The notes: generated by a model from the sequence alone, not told the origin. 64,000 nucleotides of DNA from JAZKID01 sp963714065 (GCA_963714065.1 OY970226.1:1-64000), one strand, 5' to 3'; counted from the first letter of the stretch, positions 43,246 through 53,470 are shown. Numbers and translations: made by a program.

Positions 43246-44265
43246 ATGTTCGACTGGGCCCTGATCGAAAATGTATCGCTGATCGCCCTGCAAAGCCTCG
43301 CACTGCTTGTGGGCCTGCTGATCATGGTTGCCTTTCTGCTGCTGTTCGACCGCAAGGTGTGGGCGGCGGTGCAAATGCGTAAGGGGCCGAATGTGGTGGG
43401 CCCGTTCGGCCTGCTGCAATCTTTTGCCGACCTTCTGAAATTCGTATTGAAAGAACCTATCATTCCGTCCGGTGCGAACAGGGCGCTGTTCCTGCTCGCA
43501 CCTTTGATCACGGGAACGCTGTCGCTCGCAGCCTGGGCGGTGGTGCCGTTGCAGCCGGGCTGGGTGCTGGCCGATATCAATGTCGGCATTCTATATATTT
43601 TCGCCATTTCCTCGCTCGGCGTTTATGGCGTGATCATGGGCGGCTGGGCCTCGAATTCGAAATATGCGTTTCTCGGCAGTCTACGCTCGGCGGCGCAGAT
43701 GGTGTCTTACGAGGTTTCTATCGGCTTCGTGCTGGTTTGCGTACTGCTCTGGGTCGGCTCGCTGAATTTAAGTGCCGTCGTGGAAGCGCAGAACGGGTCT
43801 TACGGTTTTCTGCACTGGCATTTCATTAATCCGCTGCTGTTTCCGATGTTTATCGTGTTCTTCATTTCGGCGCTGGCCGAAACGAACCGTCCGCCTTTCG
43901 ATTTGCCCGAGGCTGAATCCGAACTGGTTGCCGGCTTCATGGTCGAATATTCGGCGACGCCTTATCTTCTTTTCATGCTCGGCGAATATGTTGCAATCAC
44001 GCTGATGTGCGCGATGACGTCGATCTTGTTCCTGGGCGGCTGGTTGCCGCCGTTTCCGGTTGTGCCCTTCACATGGCTGCCGGGCGTGGTTTGGCTCGTG
44101 ATCAAGATCTGGATGGTTTTTTTCATGTTCGCCATGGTGAAGGCCTTCGTGCCGCGCTATCGCTACGATCAGTTGATGCGGCTTGGCTGGAAAGTGTTTC
44201 TGCCGCTCACATTGATCATGCTGGTTGCGTCAGCCGCGTGGTTGCAATTCGGGGCACACGCATGA
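43246..44265 (+). CDS. nuoH: NADH-quinone oxidoreductase subunit H
   Basis: The 339-aa membrane subunit joins the quinone site to the proton-pumping arm. It has eight or nine hydrophobic helices and the conserved loops DRKVWAAVQMRKGPNVVGP and ETNRPPFDLPEAESELVAGF. The ATG at 43246 follows the nuoG stop by two bases with GGAG upstream. Its stop overlaps nuoI as ATGA. Confidence 0.97.
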   Translation: MFDWALIENVSLIALQSLALLVGLLIMVAFLLLFDRKVWAAVQMRKGPNVVGPFGLLQSFADLLKFVLKEPIIPSGANRALFLLAPLITGTLSLAAWAVVPLQPGWVLADINVGILYIFAISSLGVYGVIMGGWASNSKYAFLGSLRSAAQMVSYEVSIGFVLVCVLLWVGSLNLSAVVEAQNGSYGFLHWHFINPLLFPMFIVFFISALAETNRPPFDLPEAESELVAGFMVEYSATPYLLFMLGEYVAITLMCAMTSILFLGGWLPPFPVVPFTWLPGVVWLVIKIWMVFFMFAMVKAFVPRYRYDQLMRLGWKVFLPLTLIMLVASAAWLQFGAHA

Positions 44266-44753
44266 AATATTATTTCAATGTTCTCCGTTCCTTCCTGCTG
44301 CTCGAATTCGGCAAGGCGTTCTGGCTTTCGATGCGCTATTTTTTCCGCCCGAAGGCGACAATCAATTATCCGCACGAAAAAGGCCATCTCTCGCCACGCT
44401 TTCGCGGCGAGCATGCGCTGCGCCGCTATCCAAACGGCGAAGAGCGCTGCATCGCTTGCAAATTGTGTGAAGCCATATGCCCGGCGCAGGCCATCACCAT
44501 CGAGGCGGGTCCGCGCCGCAACGACGGTACGCGCCGCGCCACGCGCTACGACATCGACATGGTAAAATGCATCTATTGCGGCCTTTGTCAGGAAGCGTGT
44601 CCGGTGGATGCCATCGTCGAGGGGCCGAATTTCGAATTCTCGACCGAGTCGCGCGAAGAGCTTCTCTATAATAAAGAGCGGCTGCTCGCAAATGGCGACC
44701 GCTGGGAAGCGCAACTGGCGGCGAATATCAAAAAAGATGCGGCGTATAGGTAG
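44262..44753 (+). CDS. nuoI: NADH-quinone oxidoreductase subunit I
   Basis: The 163-aa ferredoxin-type subunit carries clusters N6a and N6b. Two ligand motifs are clear: CIACKLCEAICP and CIYCGLCQEACPVDAIVEGP. The N-terminus has the amphipathic helix typical of the family. The ATG at 44262 overlaps the nuoH stop; a long upstream frame is a shadow. Confidence 0.97.
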   Translation: MKYYFNVLRSFLLLEFGKAFWLSMRYFFRPKATINYPHEKGHLSPRFRGEHALRRYPNGEERCIACKLCEAICPAQAITIEAGPRRNDGTRRATRYDIDMVKCIYCGLCQEACPVDAIVEGPNFEFSTESREELLYNKERLLANGDRWEAQLAANIKKDAAYR

Positions 44754-44756
44754 GCC

Positions 44757-45374
44757 ATGAATTTTCCGGCACTCTTTTTCTACCTTTTTTCCTTCGTGCT
44801 GGTTGGTGCCGCCGCCATGGTCGTCATCTTGCGCAACCCCGTGCATTGCGTGCTATTTCTGATCCTCGCATTCCTCAATGCGGCGGGATTGTTCATGCTG
44901 CTTGGCGCGGAATTCCTGGCGATGATTTTGGTTATCGTTTATGTCGGCGCGGTGGCAGTGCTGTTCTTGTTCGTCGTGATGATGCTCGATGTCGATTTTA
45001 CGCGTTTACGCGAGGGATTTTTGCAATATCTACCCATCGGCGCGCTAATCGGCCTGATCCTGCTCGTCGAATTGCTGCTTGTCGTCGGCAACTGGACCCT
45101 GATGCCGGGTGTGGCGGGAGCAATGCCGATGCCGATCCTGCCGCAAGTCAGCAATACGCAGGCCATCGGCGCCGTGCTTTACACGCAATATTTTCATCTC
45201 TTCCAGCTTGCGGGGCTGATCTTGCTGGTGGCAATGATCGGCGCCATCGTGCTGACGCTGCAGCATAAACCGGGCATCAAACGGCAGGATATTTCGCGCC
45301 AGAACGCACGCAAGAAAGACGATGCAATCGCGGTCGTGAAAGTAAAAAGCGGGGAAGGGATCGGGCAAATATGA
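44757..45374 (+). CDS. nuoJ: NADH-quinone oxidoreductase subunit J
   Basis: The 205-aa membrane subunit with five predicted helices. The conserved helix GAEFLAMILVIVYVGAVAVLF is present, with the Y-V-G-A-VAVLF core. The C-terminal 30 residues are charged and soluble. Its stop overlaps the nuoK start as ATGA. Confidence 0.95.
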   Translation: MNFPALFFYLFSFVLVGAAAMVVILRNPVHCVLFLILAFLNAAGLFMLLGAEFLAMILVIVYVGAVAVLFLFVVMMLDVDFTRLREGFLQYLPIGALIGLILLVELLLVVGNWTLMPGVAGAMPMPILPQVSNTQAIGAVLYTQYFHLFQLAGLILLVAMIGAIVLTLQHKPGIKRQDISRQNARKKDDAIAVVKVKSGEGIGQI

Positions 45375-45691
45375 GCGGTCTTTTCACCATTACGCTTGGT
45401 CATTACCTCAGCGTTGCGGCTATTCTCTTTACGCTCGGCATTTTCGGCATTTTCCTGAATCGCAAAAACGTCATCGTCATCCTGATGTCGATCGAACTGA
45501 TGCTGCTGGCCGTGAACATCAACCTTGTTGCGTTCTCGAGTTTCCTGCACGATCTTAAAGGACAGATTTTTGCGCTCCTCGTTCTCACCGTAGCGGCGGC
45601 GGAAGCGGCCATCGGCCTTGCCATTCTCGTGGCGTTTTATCGCAATCGCGGCTCGATCGAGGTCGACGATGCGAACAGGATGAAGGGCTGA
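45371..45691 (+). CDS. nuoK: NADH-quinone oxidoreductase subunit K
   Basis: The 106-aa antiporter-like subunit (MrpC-related) with three helices. Conserved Glu residues lie in the helices SIELMLLAVNIN and AAAEAAIGLAILV. Two bases separate it from nuoL. Confidence 0.96.
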   Translation: MSGLFTITLGHYLSVAAILFTLGIFGIFLNRKNVIVILMSIELMLLAVNINLVAFSSFLHDLKGQIFALLVLTVAAAEAAIGLAILVAFYRNRGSIEVDDANRMKG

Positions 45692-45693
45692 TC

Positions 45694-47676
45694 ATGGTCG
45701 AGATCATCGTCTTCCTCCCGTTGATCGGCTTTCTCATTGCCGGCGCAATCGCGATTTCCGCGCATATTCCTGCCTTCCGCTCAGAAAAAGGAAAAATCAG
45801 CCATCATGGCGATCATCCCGGACTATTGTCGCAGTCGGCGGAGCTTGCGACGACGGGCCTGCTGCTGGCGGCTGCGGTTCTATCATGGATCGTCTTTTAC
45901 CGTGTCGGCTTTATTGGCGAAAATTATCGTATCGAATTGCTGCGCTTTATCCGTGTCGGCGATCTTGTTGCCGACTGGAGCCTGCGCGTCGATACGCTGA
46001 CTGCCGTGATGCTGGTCGTCGTGACGACGGTATCCTCGCTGGTGCATCTTTATTCCATCGGCTACATGAGCCACGATCCGCACCGCCCGCGCTTTTTCGC
46101 CTATCTGTCGCTGTTTACCTTCGCCATGCTGATGCTGGTGACGGCCGATAATTTCGTGCAGCTTTTCTTCGGTTGGGAAGGCGTGGGGCTTGCTTCATAT
46201 CTTCTTATCGGTTTCTGGTACGACAAGCCCTCGGCCAATGCCGCCGCGATCAAGGCGTTCATCGTCAACCGCGTCGGCGATTTCGGTTTCGCGCTCGGCA
46301 TTTTTGCGGCATTCTGGATGCTCGGCTCGGTCTCGTTCGATGCGGTGTTCGCCGCAGCACCGCAAATCGCCGGCAAGACCATTCATTTCCTGTGGTTCGA
46401 TGCCGATGCGTTGACTCTGATCTGCTGCCTGCTGTTCGTCGGCGCGATGGGCAAGAGCGCGCAATTTTTGCTGCATACATGGCTGCCCGATGCGATGGAA
46501 GGCCCGACACCCGTCTCCGCGCTTATCCATGCCGCAACCATGGTGACGGCGGGCGTATTTATGGTCGCGCGGCTTTCGCCTTTGTTCGAACATGCGCCGA
46601 TAGCACTTGAAATCGTCACCTTTATCGGCGCGCTGACGGCATTTTTTGCGGCAAGCGTCGGCCTCGTGCAGAACGATATCAAGCGCATCATCGCCTATTC
46701 CACCTGCTCGCAGCTCGGCTATATGTTCGTGGCCATGGGTGTCGGCGCCTATCCGATCGGCATCTTCCATCTTTTCACGCATGCCTTCTTCAAGGCGTTG
46801 CTCTTCCTCGGCGCGGGTTCGGTGATCCATGCGGTATCGAACGAGCAGGATATTCGCAGGATGGGCGGCCTCGCAAAACTGATTCCGCTGACCTATGCGA
46901 TGATGCTGATCGGCACGCTTGCGCTGACGGGTTTTCCGCTGACGGCAGGCTATTTCTCGAAAGATGCGATTATCGAGGCGGCATTCGTGGAAAATGGCGC
47001 CGCCTGCGCGGTGCTGATTATCGCTGCGTTCATGACCTCGTTTTATTCGTGGCGGCTTGTCTTTAAAGTATTTCACGGAACTTCACGCCTCGATCGGCAC
47101 GCGCTCGAACATGTGCACGAAAGTCCGCGCGTGATGACGCTGCCGCTGATCCTGCTCAGCATCGGCGCGCTCGTTACGGGCCTTGCCTTCCATGCCTTCT
47201 TTTATGGCGAAGCTTCCGCTGAATTCTGGCGCAATGCTCTTTATATGTCGCCGGATAATCATGTGCTGCACCTGATGCATGAGGTACCGGAACTTCTAGG
47301 CTACGCGCCGACGATTGCCATGGCACTCGGTCTCGCGCTTGCCTGGCTGTTCTATATCAAGCGGCCCGATCTACCTGAGCGGCTGGCGGCAAGCCAGGCG
47401 CTGCTTTACGATTTCCTGCTCAATAAATGGTATTTCGACGAGTTGTATGACGCCATCTTCGTGCGCCCGGCAAAATGGCTTGGCCGTTTCCTCTGGAAAG
47501 CGGGAGACGGATTAGTGATCGACGGCTTTGGGCCGGACGGAATTTCAGCGCGCGTGCTTGCTACCGCGCGGGCCGCCGTGCGCCTGCAAACGGGTTATGT
47601 CTATCATTATGCCTTTGCCATGCTGCTCGGCGTTTCCGCGCTGATTACCTGGTATCTGTTTCTGGGGGCATTATGA
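45694..47676 (+). CDS. nuoL: NADH-quinone oxidoreductase subunit L
   Basis: The 660-aa proton-pumping subunit at the distal end of the membrane arm. It has the conserved FGWEGVGLASYLLIGFWY, LHTWLPDAMEGPTPVSALIH and NDIKRIIAYSTCSQLGYMF motifs, plus the long C-terminal extension expected to form the lateral helix. Its stop overlaps the nuoM start as ATGA. Confidence 0.97.
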   Translation: MVEIIVFLPLIGFLIAGAIAISAHIPAFRSEKGKISHHGDHPGLLSQSAELATTGLLLAAAVLSWIVFYRVGFIGENYRIELLRFIRVGDLVADWSLRVDTLTAVMLVVVTTVSSLVHLYSIGYMSHDPHRPRFFAYLSLFTFAMLMLVTADNFVQLFFGWEGVGLASYLLIGFWYDKPSANAAAIKAFIVNRVGDFGFALGIFAAFWMLGSVSFDAVFAAAPQIAGKTIHFLWFDADALTLICCLLFVGAMGKSAQFLLHTWLPDAMEGPTPVSALIHAATMVTAGVFMVARLSPLFEHAPIALEIVTFIGALTAFFAASVGLVQNDIKRIIAYSTCSQLGYMFVAMGVGAYPIGIFHLFTHAFFKALLFLGAGSVIHAVSNEQDIRRMGGLAKLIPLTYAMMLIGTLALTGFPLTAGYFSKDAIIEAAFVENGAACAVLIIAAFMTSFYSWRLVFKVFHGTSRLDRHALEHVHESPRVMTLPLILLSIGALVTGLAFHAFFYGEASAEFWRNALYMSPDNHVLHLMHEVPELLGYAPTIAMALGLALAWLFYIKRPDLPERLAASQALLYDFLLNKWYFDELYDAIFVRPAKWLGRFLWKAGDGLVIDGFGPDGISARVLATARAAVRLQTGYVYHYAFAMLLGVSALITWYLFLGAL

Positions 47677-49193
47677 TCGACTGGCCCATTCTTTCAGCCA
47701 TTACCTTTTTACCGCTGCTGGGCGCTACCCTGATCGTTGCCGGCATGTTGCTGCACGGAAACGCGGACGACAAGGTGGGCGCACGCGACGCGCGCCTGAT
47801 CGCGCTCTGGAGCACATTGCTGACATTGGCACTCACATTTTACATGTGGTGGCATTTCGACAATGCCAATCCGGGTTTTCAATTCGTCGAGCATGCGCCC
47901 TGGTTCGGCGGGCTGATGACTTACCAGCTCGGCGTCGACGGCATTTCGGTTCTCTTCGTCGTGCTCACCGCTTTTCTGATGCCGCTGTGCGTTCTTGCTT
48001 CATGGAAATCAATCGAGCATCGCGTACAGGAATATATGATCGCGTTCCTCGTGCTGGAAACGCTGATGATCGGCGTGTTCACGGCGCTCGATATCGTGCT
48101 GTTCTACGTTTTCTTCGAAGCCGGCCTGATCCCGATGTTCCTGATCATCGGCATCTGGGGCGGAAAGCGCCGCGTCTATGCCAGCTTCAAGTTTTTCCTC
48201 TACACGCTGCTCGGCTCGGTGCTGATGCTGCTCGCGCTCATATATATGTACAATGCGGCAGGCACGAGCGAAATTCCGGCGCTGATGGTTTTCAAATTCG
48301 CGCCGCAAATACAGATCTGGCTCTGGCTTGCCTTCTTCGCGTCTTTTGCCGTGAAATTGCCGATGTGGCCGGTCCACACCTGGTTGCCCGATGCGCATGT
48401 GGAAGCGCCCACGGCCGGATCGGTCATTCTGGCCGGAATTCTACTAAAAATGGGCGGTTATGGATTTTTGCGCTTCTCGTTGCCGATGTTCCCGGACGCA
48501 AGCCTTTATTTCGCACCGTTCGTATTCACGCTTTCGGTGATCGCCATTGTCTACACGTCGCTGGTGGCATTGATGCAGGAGGATATCAAGAAGCTGATCG
48601 CCTATTCCTCTGTTGCGCATATGGGTTTTGTGACCATCGGCATTTTCGCCTTGGGCAAGCAGGGTGTGCAAGGTGCGATCTTCCAGATGCTGTCGCACGG
48701 GCTTGTTTCAGGCGCGCTCTTCCTTTGCGTGGGCGTGATTTACGACAGGCTGCATACACGCGAGATCGAGGCTTATGGCGGGCTTGTGCACCGCATGCCG
48801 GTTTACGCAGTCCTGTTTCTCGTTTTCACGCTGGCGAATGTGGGCCTGCCCGGCACATCGGGCTTCGTCGGCGAATTTTTGTCGCTGCTTGCTGCGTTCA
48901 GGGCGAATAGCTGGGCTGCGGCATTTGCAACGACAGGCGTGATCCTGTCGGCGGCCTATGCACTCTGGCTTTATCGCCGTGTCGTTTTTGGAAAACTCGA
49001 AAAGTCGCAGCTACAGGCACTGGCCGATTTGAGCGGTCGCGAGCTTGCAATTCTTGTTCCTCTCGCGGTTCTGGTGATTTTTTACGGTATCTATCCCAGC
49101 GCCGTGTTCGATGTCACGAATGGCGCCGTAACCTCGCTGCTCGGCGATATGAAACAGGCGCTGGCAGACGGCATGCAGATTGTGGGGTTTTAG
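47673..49193 (+). CDS. nuoM: NADH-quinone oxidoreductase subunit M
   Basis: The 506-aa proton-pumping antiporter-like subunit. Motifs include FFEAGLIPMFLIIGIWG, VHTWLPDAHVEAPTAGSVIL and QEDIKKLIAYSSVAHMGFV. The ATG at 47673 overlaps the nuoL stop; the long upstream frame is a nuoL shadow. It ends TTTTAG, with nuoN starting at the last base. Confidence 0.97.
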   Translation: MIDWPILSAITFLPLLGATLIVAGMLLHGNADDKVGARDARLIALWSTLLTLALTFYMWWHFDNANPGFQFVEHAPWFGGLMTYQLGVDGISVLFVVLTAFLMPLCVLASWKSIEHRVQEYMIAFLVLETLMIGVFTALDIVLFYVFFEAGLIPMFLIIGIWGGKRRVYASFKFFLYTLLGSVLMLLALIYMYNAAGTSEIPALMVFKFAPQIQIWLWLAFFASFAVKLPMWPVHTWLPDAHVEAPTAGSVILAGILLKMGGYGFLRFSLPMFPDASLYFAPFVFTLSVIAIVYTSLVALMQEDIKKLIAYSSVAHMGFVTIGIFALGKQGVQGAIFQMLSHGLVSGALFLCVGVIYDRLHTREIEAYGGLVHRMPVYAVLFLVFTLANVGLPGTSGFVGEFLSLLAAFRANSWAAAFATTGVILSAAYALWLYRRVVFGKLEKSQLQALADLSGRELAILVPLAVLVIFYGIYPSAVFDVTNGAVTSLLGDMKQALADGMQIVGF

Positions 49194-50662
49194 TGGAAGT
49201 ACTTTTTGTCAATTGGGTCATTGCCACACCGGAAATTCTGCTTGCGTTAGGCGCCCTTGCTTTATTGATGTGCGGCGCAGTCCTGGGCGAAAAAACCTTA
49301 CCGCTTTGTAACAAGTTTGGCATTGCCGTGCTTGCCGCTGCGGCCATTACAGCGCTTTACCTTGGGCAGGGGGAGCAGTTCGCAGCGTTCAAGGGCGCAA
49401 CAGCATTCACGACATTCAACGGTGCTTTCGTGTTCGACAGTTTCGCGGCCTATTTCAAGATCACCGTATTTACGGCCGCAGCAGTCGCCCTTTTTCTCGC
49501 CTTGCCCTATTTCAGGCGGGAAGGCGAGCCGCATTTCGAATATGCGGTCCTGGTGCTGCTGAGCGCAACCGGCATGGGCATCATGATTTCGTCGCGGGAT
49601 TTCGTTATGCTCTATCTCGGCCTTGAACTGCAATCGCTGAGCATTTATATCCTCACCGCCATTCGCCGCGACAGCGTGCGCGCCACGGAAGCGGGGTTGA
49701 AATATTTCGTGCTCGGCGCCTTGTCGTCCGGCCTTCTGCTTTACGGAATATCGCTGGTTTGCGGTTTCACAGGTACTACGGAATTCCTGACCGTTGCGGC
49801 CACTATACAAGGGCACACGCTTTCCGCCGGCCTTGTGTTCGGTCTTGTTTTCATACTGGCGGGTTTCGCTTTTAAACTTTCCGCCGTGCCGTTCCATATG
49901 TGGGCGCCGGATGTGTATGAAGGCGCGCCGACACCGGTTGCGGCCTTCATTGCTTCCGCGCCGAAACTGGCGGCAAGCGCCATGCTGGTGCGCGTGCTGT
50001 TCGAAGCTTTTCCTCATGCCGCGCCAGCGTGGCAGCAGATCATTACCTTTATCTCCGTGGCATCGATGCTGCTTGGTGCGTTTGCGGCCATCGGCCAACG
50101 CAATATCAAACGCCTGCTTGCCTACTCCTCGATCGGCCATATCGGCTATATGCTGCTCGGCCTTGCGGGCGCGTCCGAAGAAGGCGTACGCGGCGTGCTG
50201 ATCTATATGGCGATTTATGCGGTCATGACGCTTGGTGCATTCGCGTTGGTACTGGCGATGCGGGCTAAGGACGGTAGTGCGGTTGAGGATATCGACAGTC
50301 TCGCCGGTTATGCGCGGGCGCAACCGCTTGCCGCTTTTATGTTCGCGATGCTGCTGTTTTCCCTGGCCGGCATTCCGCCGCTGGCCGGATTTTTCGCAAA
50401 ATATTTCGTGTTCATGGCGGCGGTCAAGGCACATCTGTTCGTGCTGGCGGTTATCGGCGTCGTCAGCAGCGTGGTTGGCGCTTATTATTATCTGCGTATC
50501 GTCAAATTGATGTATTTTGACGAACCGGCCTACGACTTTATACCGATGGCGATCGAGGAACGCCTCGTTCTTTATGCCGGCGGGCTGTTTGCGCTGTTGT
50601 TTATTGTTGCGCCATCTGCTTTGGTGAATGCTGCGGCGCGGGCCGCTTCCTCGTTCTTTTAA
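49193..50662 (+). CDS. nuoN: NADH-quinone oxidoreductase subunit N
   Basis: The 489-aa third antiporter-like subunit. Motifs include YLGLELQSLSIYILTAI, AVPFHMWAPDVYEGAPTPVA and QRNIKRLLAYSSIGHIGYML. The start is GTG within TAGTG shared with the nuoM stop. It closes the complex I gene set and overlaps birA by one base. Confidence 0.97.
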   Translation: MEVLFVNWVIATPEILLALGALALLMCGAVLGEKTLPLCNKFGIAVLAAAAITALYLGQGEQFAAFKGATAFTTFNGAFVFDSFAAYFKITVFTAAAVALFLALPYFRREGEPHFEYAVLVLLSATGMGIMISSRDFVMLYLGLELQSLSIYILTAIRRDSVRATEAGLKYFVLGALSSGLLLYGISLVCGFTGTTEFLTVAATIQGHTLSAGLVFGLVFILAGFAFKLSAVPFHMWAPDVYEGAPTPVAAFIASAPKLAASAMLVRVLFEAFPHAAPAWQQIITFISVASMLLGAFAAIGQRNIKRLLAYSSIGHIGYMLLGLAGASEEGVRGVLIYMAIYAVMTLGAFALVLAMRAKDGSAVEDIDSLAGYARAQPLAAFMFAMLLFSLAGIPPLAGFFAKYFVFMAAVKAHLFVLAVIGVVSSVVGAYYYLRIVKLMYFDEPAYDFIPMAIEERLVLYAGGLFALLFIVAPSALVNAAARAASSFF

Positions 50663-51411
50663 TGGAAACAGATACGGCAACCCCGCAGCTTGTGAGGCTG
50701 CAAAGCACAAATTCAACGAATGAAGAAGGTTTCCGTCTTCATGCGGCGGGCAAGCGCGCGCCGTTTTGGGTGACGGCGGAAGAGCAGACGCGCGGCCGCG
50801 GCCGTTCGGGGCGCGAATGGCATTCGCCGCAGGGCAATCTCTATCTCACCTGCCTGCTGGCCGATCCGGCGCCGCCCGGCAAGCTTTCCCAGCTCGGCTT
50901 TGTCGCAGGCGTTGCGTTGATCGATGCCCTGATCGCCTGCACGCACAGCACATGTTTTCATTTGAAGTGGCCGAACGACGTGCTGGTGGATGGCGCGAAA
51001 CTCGCCGGCCTGCTTCTGGAAACGCGCCATCAGAACGATGCGCGCGCCGTGGTTATCGGGTGGGGCGTCAATATCGAGACAGCGCCGAATAATCCCGCTT
51101 ATCGCACGATCGCGCTCAAGTCGATTTTATCGTCGGCGAATACGGAAACCTTACGTCAGCAATTGATGAAAGCTTTTATCGAGAGGTTCCGGCAATGGGA
51201 CAAGGGAAAGAATTTCGCGGCTATCCGGGATGTCTGGCTGCAATTCGCGCTACCGCCGGGCACGCCGCTCGCTATTCATGCAAGCGCGTCGGAAAAAATA
51301 GAAGGCGTGTTCGAAACTATCGACGAGGATGGAAGCCTGTTGTTGAAAACGCCGTTTGATACGAAACGCATCCTTGCCGGCGACGTGATCCTGCCGGAGT
51401 TTTCCGCGTGA
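50662..51411 (+). CDS. birA: Biotin--[acetyl-CoA-carboxylase] ligase
   Basis: Attaches biotin to the carboxyl carrier protein. The 249-aa protein lacks the N-terminal DNA-binding domain of E. coli BirA, so it should act only as an enzyme. The biotinyl-AMP loop GRGRSGREWHSPQGNLY and LKWPNDVLVDGAKLAGLLLE are present, and a small C-terminal domain follows. It overlaps nuoN (TAATG) and rnj (GTGA). nuoN-birA-rnj is a typical alphaproteobacterial order. Confidence 0.95.
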   Translation: METDTATPQLVRLQSTNSTNEEGFRLHAAGKRAPFWVTAEEQTRGRGRSGREWHSPQGNLYLTCLLADPAPPGKLSQLGFVAGVALIDALIACTHSTCFHLKWPNDVLVDGAKLAGLLLETRHQNDARAVVIGWGVNIETAPNNPAYRTIALKSILSSANTETLRQQLMKAFIERFRQWDKGKNFAAIRDVWLQFALPPGTPLAIHASASEKIEGVFETIDEDGSLLLKTPFDTKRILAGDVILPEFSA

Positions 51412-53066
51412 CCAAGCAGCTTTATTTCGTACCGCTCGGCGGTGTCGGCGAAATCGGCATGAACCTCGCGCTCTATGGTTATGGCGCGCCCGGTAATATG
51501 CAATGGCTGATCGTGGATTGCGGCGTAACATTCGCCGACGCGAAATCGCCGGGCATCGAACTGATCATGCCGGATATCCGTTTCATCGCAGAAGACCGCC
51601 AGGCGCTTGTGGGCCTGATATTGACGCATGGGCACGAAGATCATATCGGCGCGGTGCTCGATCTTTATCCGCAGCTCAACTGCAAGGTGTTTGCGACGAA
51701 ATTCACGGCGGGACTGTTGGCCGCGAAGGCCGCAGAAGATGGCCACGAAATTCCAAAAATTACAGTCATGGAAAGCGGCGGACATATAAAGCTGGGTGCA
51801 TTCGAGGTAACCTTTCTGCCCGTTGCCCATTCCATACCGGAAAGCCAGGCGCTCGGTATCGTGACGCCTGCAGGCCGTGTCATTCATACCGGCGATTGGA
51901 AAATAGATCCCACGCCCCCGCTTGGCGATGCAACCGACATGGGCGCCTTCGCGCGTTTTGCGGCGGATGGCGTGGATGTGCTGATCGGCGATTCCACGAA
52001 TGCGCCGCGCGAAGGGCGTTCGCCCTCCGAAGCGGAAGTGGGCGTTGCGCTGACGAAAATCATCAAGCAGGAAAAAAACCGGGTCGCTGTGACATTGTTC
52101 GCATCCAATATCGCGCGCATTCATTCGATCGCACTTGCGGCGCAGGCGGCGGGGCGCAGCGTCGTGCTGTTCGGCCGCTCCTTGCATCGCAATGTGCTGG
52201 TTGCGCAGGAATGCGGTTATTTGCAGGATCTGCCGCCTTTTCTCGACATGGATATGTATCAGCAACTGCCGCGGCAGAATATCGTTGCCATCATGACGGG
52301 AAGCCAGGGCGAGGAGCGCTCGGCACTGGCGCGCGTGGCGCGGAAGGACCACCCCTATGTATCGCTCGCGAAGGGCGACCTCGTGATTTTCTCTTCGCGC
52401 ACCATTCCCGGCAACGAAAAGGCGGTGGCGGCTGTCGTCAACGGACTTGTGAGGCAAGGAATACATGTCGTGACGGACCGCACGCATCTCGTGCATGTGT
52501 CAGGCCACCCGCGTGTCGACGAAATTGCCGAGCTGTATAAGGTCGTGAAACCGAAAGCGCTGATCCCCGTGCATGGCGAGCCCTATCACCTGCAGCAGCA
52601 TGCCGAACTCGGCATAAAGCTCGGCATCAAGGATGTGAAGATCGTCGACGACCGGCAGATGGTGCGCCTCACGCCCGGGCCGTTGACGGTGATCGACGAA
52701 GTACCGGGCGGCAGGTTGTACAAGGACGGCAGGCTGTTGCTGCCGGAAGAAGATTCGACGCTCGCCGAGCGCCGCCGCCTGCAATGGGGCGGTGTCATCA
52801 GCGTTGCCGTCTGCGCGACGAACAAGGGCGAGCTTGCCTCCGATATCGATATTTCGCTGACCGGCGTTCCGAAAACCGGCACATCCGGCGACGATATGTT
52901 AGACATTGTGGAAGACGCCGTGCGCGAAACATTTCACAGCCTGCCCAAGCCGCGCCGCCGCGATTTCGAGAAGCTGCGCGAGGCAATCCTGCGCTCCATC
53001 CGCGGCGCGGTGGAGCAGGAATGGGGCAAGAAGCCCTGGGTGGAAGTTCATTTGCTGGAGATATGA
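51408..53066 (+). CDS. rnj: Ribonuclease J
   Basis: The 552-aa metallo-beta-lactamase/beta-CASP enzyme with 5'-exo- and endoribonuclease activity for mRNA decay and rRNA maturation. It starts LGGVGEIGMNLALYGYG and has the zinc motif TLTHGHEDHIGAV (the GHEDHIGA core). VIHTGDWKIDP, GDSTNAPREGRS and GHPRVDEI, VHGEPYHL follow as the beta-CASP and late motifs. The GTG start overlaps the birA stop. Confidence 0.96.
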   Translation: MTKQLYFVPLGGVGEIGMNLALYGYGAPGNMQWLIVDCGVTFADAKSPGIELIMPDIRFIAEDRQALVGLILTHGHEDHIGAVLDLYPQLNCKVFATKFTAGLLAAKAAEDGHEIPKITVMESGGHIKLGAFEVTFLPVAHSIPESQALGIVTPAGRVIHTGDWKIDPTPPLGDATDMGAFARFAADGVDVLIGDSTNAPREGRSPSEAEVGVALTKIIKQEKNRVAVTLFASNIARIHSIALAAQAAGRSVVLFGRSLHRNVLVAQECGYLQDLPPFLDMDMYQQLPRQNIVAIMTGSQGEERSALARVARKDHPYVSLAKGDLVIFSSRTIPGNEKAVAAVVNGLVRQGIHVVTDRTHLVHVSGHPRVDEIAELYKVVKPKALIPVHGEPYHLQQHAELGIKLGIKDVKIVDDRQMVRLTPGPLTVIDEVPGGRLYKDGRLLLPEEDSTLAERRRLQWGGVISVAVCATNKGELASDIDISLTGVPKTGTSGDDMLDIVEDAVRETFHSLPKPRRRDFEKLREAILRSIRGAVEQEWGKKPWVEVHLLEI

Positions 53067-53470
53067 TGCTCGGCCGCCTCAACCATGTCGCCATTGCCGT
53101 GCCGGATTTGCAGGCAGGCATTGCGGCCTATCGCGGCCTGCTGGGTGCCGAGGTTTCGGAGCCTCTGCCGCAACCGGAGCATGGCGTAACCGTCGTTTTC
53201 ATCACACTGCCGAATACGAAGATTGAGCTGATCACGCCGCTTGGCGCAAATTCGCCTATCGAGGGTTTTTTGAAGCGAAATCCGATGGGCGGCATCCATC
53301 ATATTTGTTATGAGGTGGAAGATATCCTCAAGGCGCGCGACCATCTGAAAAGCAAAGGCGTGCAGGTACTCGGCGATGGTGAGCCGAAACTAGGCGCGCA
53401 CGGCAAGCCGGTGCTGTTTCTTCATCCCAAGGATATGCTTGGCACGCTGATCGAGCTGGAGCAGGCGTAA
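53063..53470 (+). CDS. mce: Methylmalonyl-CoA epimerase
   Basis: Interconverts the 2R and 2S forms of methylmalonyl-CoA in the propionate pathway. The 135-aa VOC-fold protein has two betaalphabetabetabeta modules starting GRLNHVAIAVPDL (first metal His), then GGIHHICYEVEDI (second His) and a final Glu in GTLIELEQ. The start ATG overlaps the rnj stop. A following repeat region may end the transcript. Confidence 0.92.
   Translation: MMLGRLNHVAIAVPDLQAGIAAYRGLLGAEVSEPLPQPEHGVTVVFITLPNTKIELITPLGANSPIEGFLKRNPMGGIHHICYEVEDILKARDHLKSKGVQVLGDGEPKLGAHGKPVLFLHPKDMLGTLIELEQA

Noticed and set aside
49298..50716. 472-aa minus-strand frame opposite nuoN
   Set aside because: It is an antisense shadow of a clear NuoN protein.
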